Origin: Planococcus soli
GTDB lineage: Bacteria; Bacillota; Bacilli; Bacillales_A; Planococcaceae
Assembly (NCBI RefSeq): GCF_016881065.1
Contig: NZ_WXYN01000016.1
Location: forward strand, 1-64,000
Direction of reading: 5' to 3'
DNA length: 64,000 bases
Every line of letters begins with the position of its first letter. The first letter of the stretch is position 1. The position numbers were made by a program, and so were the translations under genes. This document shows, piece by piece, positions 61,571 through 64,000 of the stretch. The notes below the pieces were generated by a model. It worked only from the letters and a program-made list of their open reading frames with translations, made no database searches and had not been told where the DNA came from.

Positions 61571-62383
61571 TTATGGTTTATTCGTTTTATGGACAGTCCC
61601 ATTTTCTTCGATATCCGCTACTTCCCGGCGGACAGTTTGATTGATGACTTGAACATCTTTGACTTTGCGTTTGCCGATGACGATTTCCTCACGTACCACT
61701 TTTTTCTTGCCGATATCCAGCCGTTCTTCAGAAAGCGGGATGTAGATCGCCTCGCCTTTTTCATAAGCCTGTTTCGGTGTCAGCACCTGGTCATCTTTTT
61801 CGGCATCTGTTTCCGCAGAAAGGGGGAGTCGGTCGATAACGATTTCCTCGCGTTCGACGGGAACTTGAACTTCTCTGTCCTCTTCCACCATTTTTTTCTG
61901 AACCTGCACTTCGCCTGTCTGGACCTTTTCCTTATTGATGCTCAGCTGTTCTTCGTGCAGTGCCAAGCGCTGTTCTTCAGCATCTTGGGCAAGCGAGTCG
62001 TTTTCCCGGCCAGGCGGCAAAGCAGCATCCGGTCGAGGGGCAGCCGCAGGTTCACTGTCTGTGTAGAGGAGGAGTTTGCCGTTCTCGACTTGGCGGAAAT
62101 AATGATCCGTTTCTTCCGCTTCCAATCCCATTCGGTTAAAGGCATCTTTCGTGATGTCCTCGCCGGCTAAAAAGGCGATGACTTTGCCTTTGAAGTTATC
62201 CCGGTCCTGCGTGTCCACATGGACTCCAGTGTGTTCAATCAGCAAATTGATTTGTTCATCATGCTTTGATACGAGATATAATTCCTCTTCTTCATAACCC
62301 GCAGCCCTTAATTCGCCGACTTGAATCAGCACCTGTGCTTGCGCATCAAAAAGGCCGATAAGTTTGTTTCCTTTTTTCTCCAT
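61571..62383 (-). CDS. YflT-DUF2382 general stress protein
   Basis: 270 residues from ATG 62383, seven bases after GGGAGGA. N-terminal YflT/heat-induced domain (about 5-110: LIGLFDAQAQVLIQVGELRAAGYEEEELYLVSKHDEQ) and C-terminal DUF2382 domain (about 140-255) made of VQTGEV, VPVEREEIVIDR, IPLSEERLDIGKKKVVREEIVIGKRKV repeats, as in B. subtilis YsnF. Very acidic/basic, probably surface- or DNA-associated; exact role unknown. A sigma-B-type promoter lies upstream. Confidence 0.88.
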   Translation of the reverse strand: MEKKGNKLIGLFDAQAQVLIQVGELRAAGYEEEELYLVSKHDEQINLLIEHTGVHVDTQDRDNFKGKVIAFLAGEDITKDAFNRMGLEAEETDHYFRQVENGKLLLYTDSEPAAAPRPDAALPPGRENDSLAQDAEEQRLALHEEQLSINKEKVQTGEVQVQKKMVEEDREVQVPVEREEIVIDRLPLSAETDAEKDDQVLTPKQAYEKGEAIYIPLSEERLDIGKKKVVREEIVIGKRKVKDVQVINQTVRREVADIEENGTVHKTNKP

Positions 62384-62432
62384 GCTCAATTCCTCCCAAG
62401 TCTATTGCACCAAAAACTTTGTTAAAGCTCAT

Positions 62433-62459
62433 TTACCCGCAGTTGCGTACCGCATAAAC
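62433..62459 (-). promoter_or_regulatory. Sigma-B-type promoter
   Basis: On the minus strand GTTTAT, 15 bases, GGGTAA, about 50 bases before the DUF2382 gene at 62383. Confidence 0.65.
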
Positions 62460-62467
62460 CTGAACGG

Positions 62468-62507
62468 AAAAAAGCACATCCGGAAAACACTTTTCGGATG
62501 TGCTTTT
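62468..62507 (-). terminator. Terminator after the second DUF2382 gene
   Basis: AAAAGCACATCCG / CGGATGTGCTTTT perfect arms, 10 bases after the stop codon at 62517. Confidence 0.85.
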
Positions 62508-62516
62508 GACTTTCTA

Positions 62517-63338
62517 TTAAAATGAATTGCGGTCATCTTTTTTCGATTTTACCTGTTCGTCAATATCCGCTTCTTCCCGGCGGACAGTTTCATTGACCAC
62601 TTCTGTGTCCTGAACTTTGCGTTTGCCGACAACAATTTCTTCACTGACGACGTCTTTTTTGCTCACTTCCACACGCTCTTCGGAAACCGGTATATGGATA
62701 GATTCGCCGTCATCGTAAGCGCCCTTGTCCGTTAAGCCGCCTGTTCCAGGGCTGACTTCCTCGTTCACTGGCCGGCGTTCGACGTAAACTTCTTCGCGTT
62801 CTACAGGGACTTCAATGGTCTGCTGCTCTTCAACAACGTGCTTGCCGACATTTACTTCACCTGTCTGTACGCGTTCCTTGTCGACGCTGAGGCGCTCTTC
62901 GTGGAGGCGCAGATGCTCTTCATCGCTCTGGCTGCCGGCAGCTGCTGTATTTGTGTTTACGGCTTCTGTCTGTGTGCCGGTGTATGGCTTATACGAATTG
63001 CCATAGTCGCTGTTAACATAGAGCACGAGCTTGCCGTTTTCTACTTGTTGATAATACTCATCGGCTTCGCTGCTTCCCAACCCCATTTGCGTGAAAGCGT
63101 CCCGGGTAGAATCCTCCCCTGAAATAAAGGATTTGAATTTGCCCATCATGTCATCATCTTCCTGTGTATTCAAATGAACATCTGTCTGGCCTTGAACCAT
63201 GGACAGCTGATCGTCATGCTTGGCGATTACATACATATCCTCTTCTTTATAGCCTTGCGCTTTCAATTCGCTGATTTTATGCAAAACTTCCGCTTGTACA
63301 TCATATGCCTGGATTAATGTTGTTCCTTTGTTTGTCAT
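62517..63338 (-). CDS. YflT-DUF2382 general stress protein, tandem paralogue
   Basis: 273 residues from ATG 63338, seven bases after GGAGGA. Same two-domain plan as the protein at 61571 (LIQAYDVQAEVLHKISELKAQGYKEEDMYVIAKHDDQ, then RVQTGEVNVGKHVVEE, VPVEREEVYVERRPV, IPVSEERVEVSKKDVVSEEIVVGKRKVQ). A low-complexity Thr/Asn/Ala linker (about 118-140) joins the halves. Separate sigma-B-type promoter and terminator. Confidence 0.88.
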   Translation of the reverse strand: MTNKGTTLIQAYDVQAEVLHKISELKAQGYKEEDMYVIAKHDDQLSMVQGQTDVHLNTQEDDDMMGKFKSFISGEDSTRDAFTQMGLGSSEADEYYQQVENGKLVLYVNSDYGNSYKPYTGTQTEAVNTNTAAAGSQSDEEHLRLHEERLSVDKERVQTGEVNVGKHVVEEQQTIEVPVEREEVYVERRPVNEEVSPGTGGLTDKGAYDDGESIHIPVSEERVEVSKKDVVSEEIVVGKRKVQDTEVVNETVRREEADIDEQVKSKKDDRNSF

Positions 63339-63391
63339 TGTCAATTCCTCCTAATAGTGATAAATCACCTGTAAAGTAAGGTAATGATAAT

Positions 63392-63417
63392 CTACCCCGT
63401 TGTTTTTCAAAATAAAC
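63392..63417 (-). promoter_or_regulatory. Sigma-B-type promoter
   Basis: On the minus strand GTTTAT, 14 bases, GGGTAG: the best sigma-B match in the window, 54 bases before the gene at 63338. Confidence 0.75.
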
Positions 63418-63435
63418 CCGATGAAAAAGAAAGGC

Positions 63436-63464
63436 TTGCTTTACTGAACAATATTTAATACAAT
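63436..63464 (+). promoter_or_regulatory. Promoter of the COG0523 GTPase gene
   Basis: TTGCTT (63436-63441), 17-base spacer, TACAAT (63459-63464), immediately before the Zur box. Confidence 0.6.
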
Positions 63465-63466
63465 TT

Positions 63467-63487
63467 AAAGCGTAATCATTACTATTT
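63467..63487 (+). promoter_or_regulatory. Zur box
   Basis: GCGTAAT-C-ATTACTA flanked by AAA and TTT fits the 7-1-7 Zur box of Bacillus (TCGTAAT-N-ATTACGA). It begins two bases after the -10 hexamer, so zinc-bound Zur would repress. Confidence 0.75.
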
Positions 63488-63515
63488 ATAGAATTTGAAA
63501 GGAGAATATGCCATC

Positions 63516-64000
63516 ATGGAAAAACTTGTTCCGGTAACAGTGCTGAGCGGATATCTTGGAGCCGGAAAAACGACTTTACTCAATCACCTATTGCATAATC
63601 GGGAGAATCTCAAAGTCGCGGTGATCGTCAATGACATGAGTGAAGTAAATATAGACGCAGCTTTGGTCAAACAAGGAGGCTTTTTGCAAACAGAAGAAAA
63701 GCTCGTGCAAATGCAGAATGGCTGCATCTGCTGCACCTTGAGGGAAGACCTGATGCTGGAAGTTGAGAAGCTGGTGAAACTGGGAGACATCGACTGCATC
63801 GTCATCGAATCATCGGGAATCAGTGAGCCTCTGCCGGTAGCGCAGACCTTTACATACCAGGACGAAGAAATCGGCGTCGACTTAACCAAAATATGCCGCT
63901 TGGACACGTTGGTCACCATAGTTGATGGCTATACTTTTTGGAAGGACTTTGCGTCAGGTGAGTCGCTGCTGGAAAGAAATCAGGAAGCTACTGCAGAAGA
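63516..64000 (+). CDS. COG0523 (CobW/YciC/ZagA) GTPase, partial
   Basis: The first 161 codons are present; the gene runs off the window end. [16 protein letters not shown] (Walker A), the metal-binding CxCC motif in [12 protein letters not shown] (Cys residues at about 70-73) and [15 protein letters not shown] are family signatures. In Bacillus the Zur-controlled member (YciC/ZagA) is a zinc metallochaperone used in zinc starvation; the Zur box at 63467-63487 supports the same role here. AAAGGAG lies 11 bases before ATG 63516. Confidence 0.9.
   Translation, partial: MEKLVPVTVLSGYLGAGKTTLLNHLLHNRENLKVAVIVNDMSEVNIDAALVKQGGFLQTEEKLVQMQNGCICCTLREDLMLEVEKLVKLGDIDCIVIESSGISEPLPVAQTFTYQDEEIGVDLTKICRLDTLVTIVDGYTFWKDFASGESLLERNQEATAE

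Noticed and set aside
61433..62170. A 245-codon open frame on the plus strand across the DUF2382 gene
   Set aside because: It is antisense to the repeat-rich DUF2382 coding region and overlaps the Yip1 gene end; the product is Phe/Asp-rich shadow sequence.
63380..63392. GGTAATGATAATC upstream of the DUF2382 gene looked like a second Zur half-site
   Set aside because: The palindrome is poor and lies in the leader of a sigma-B-type gene; the box at 63467 is far better and correctly placed.
1..64000. Search by eye for CRISPR arrays, tRNA or rRNA genes, transposases and integrases
   Set aside because: No regularly spaced direct repeats, no recognisable tRNA arms or rRNA sequence, and no transposase- or integrase-like protein were seen.

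Overview
The window looks like a chromosomal segment of a low-to-mid GC Gram-positive rod of the order Bacillales. Protein flavour (HxlA/HxlB/HxlR, MhqR, YuiH-like and DUF2382 proteins), strong AGGAGG ribosome binding sites, frequent TTG/GTG starts, sigma-B-type promoters, a Zur box and a SAM-I riboswitch all fit Planococcaceae, most likely Planococcus or a close relative. The genus is inferred from memory of these families, not from a search. I see no rRNA, tRNA, CRISPR array, insertion sequence or prophage. Accessory character is strongest at about 36.1-40.1 kb and 49.2-52.3 kb.

Layout. 1-3.3 kb: a zinc-finger anti-sigma-like protein, a CopC-type copper protein, a stress short-chain dehydrogenase (SDR) and a LacI regulator. 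3.7-10 kb: a formaldehyde-handling region on the minus strand (hxlA-hxlB, then cyclase, Cof phosphatase and HxlR), with zwf divergent from hxlA. The hxlA and zwf promoters share a nearly identical element at the same distance from the -10 box, which suggests joint control and a dissimilatory ribulose monophosphate cycle. 10.1-16.2 kb: an anion transporter with an ArsR regulator, then an MhqR quinone/electrophile-response unit with two readable MhqR operators, two paralogous FMN reductases and a flavin reductase. 16.2-22.2 kb: a membrane GGDEF-EAL protein, a lactonase-like metallo-beta-lactamase (MBL) protein, an aldo/keto reductase, glutathione peroxidase and a RidA protein.

22.3-32.6 kb is a coherent catabolic cluster: GntR regulator and HMG-CoA-lyase-type enzyme on one side; family III CoA-transferase, LeuC/LeuD-type hydro-lyase, DUF3311 plus sodium/solute symporter, MFS permease, flavin reductase and a 2-hydroxyacid dehydrogenase on the other. 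The best reading is use of a branched C5 dicarboxylate (citramalate, citraconate or mesaconate) to give acetyl-CoA and pyruvate. TGTATACAAT-type palindromes upstream of both arms are the likely GntR operators.

33-49 kb holds mostly small membrane proteins, transport and housekeeping enzymes. It also has a Nudix hydrolase followed by a 965-residue phospholipase-D/helicase protein that may be a defence or repair module, and two back-to-back DnaA boxes outside any origin context. 49-52.3 kb contains two decayed genes (a PTS IIB and a SnoaL-like protein). 52.4-57.8 kb is a molybdenum region: a molybdopterin oxidoreductase preceded by a complete SAM-I riboswitch with terminator, modABC, a MoeB/ThiF protein, moaB and moaC. 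58.8-63.4 kb is a general stress cluster with sigma-B-type promoters (two SDRs, a Yip1-type membrane protein, two YflT-DUF2382 proteins). The window ends inside a Zur-boxed COG0523 GTPase gene.
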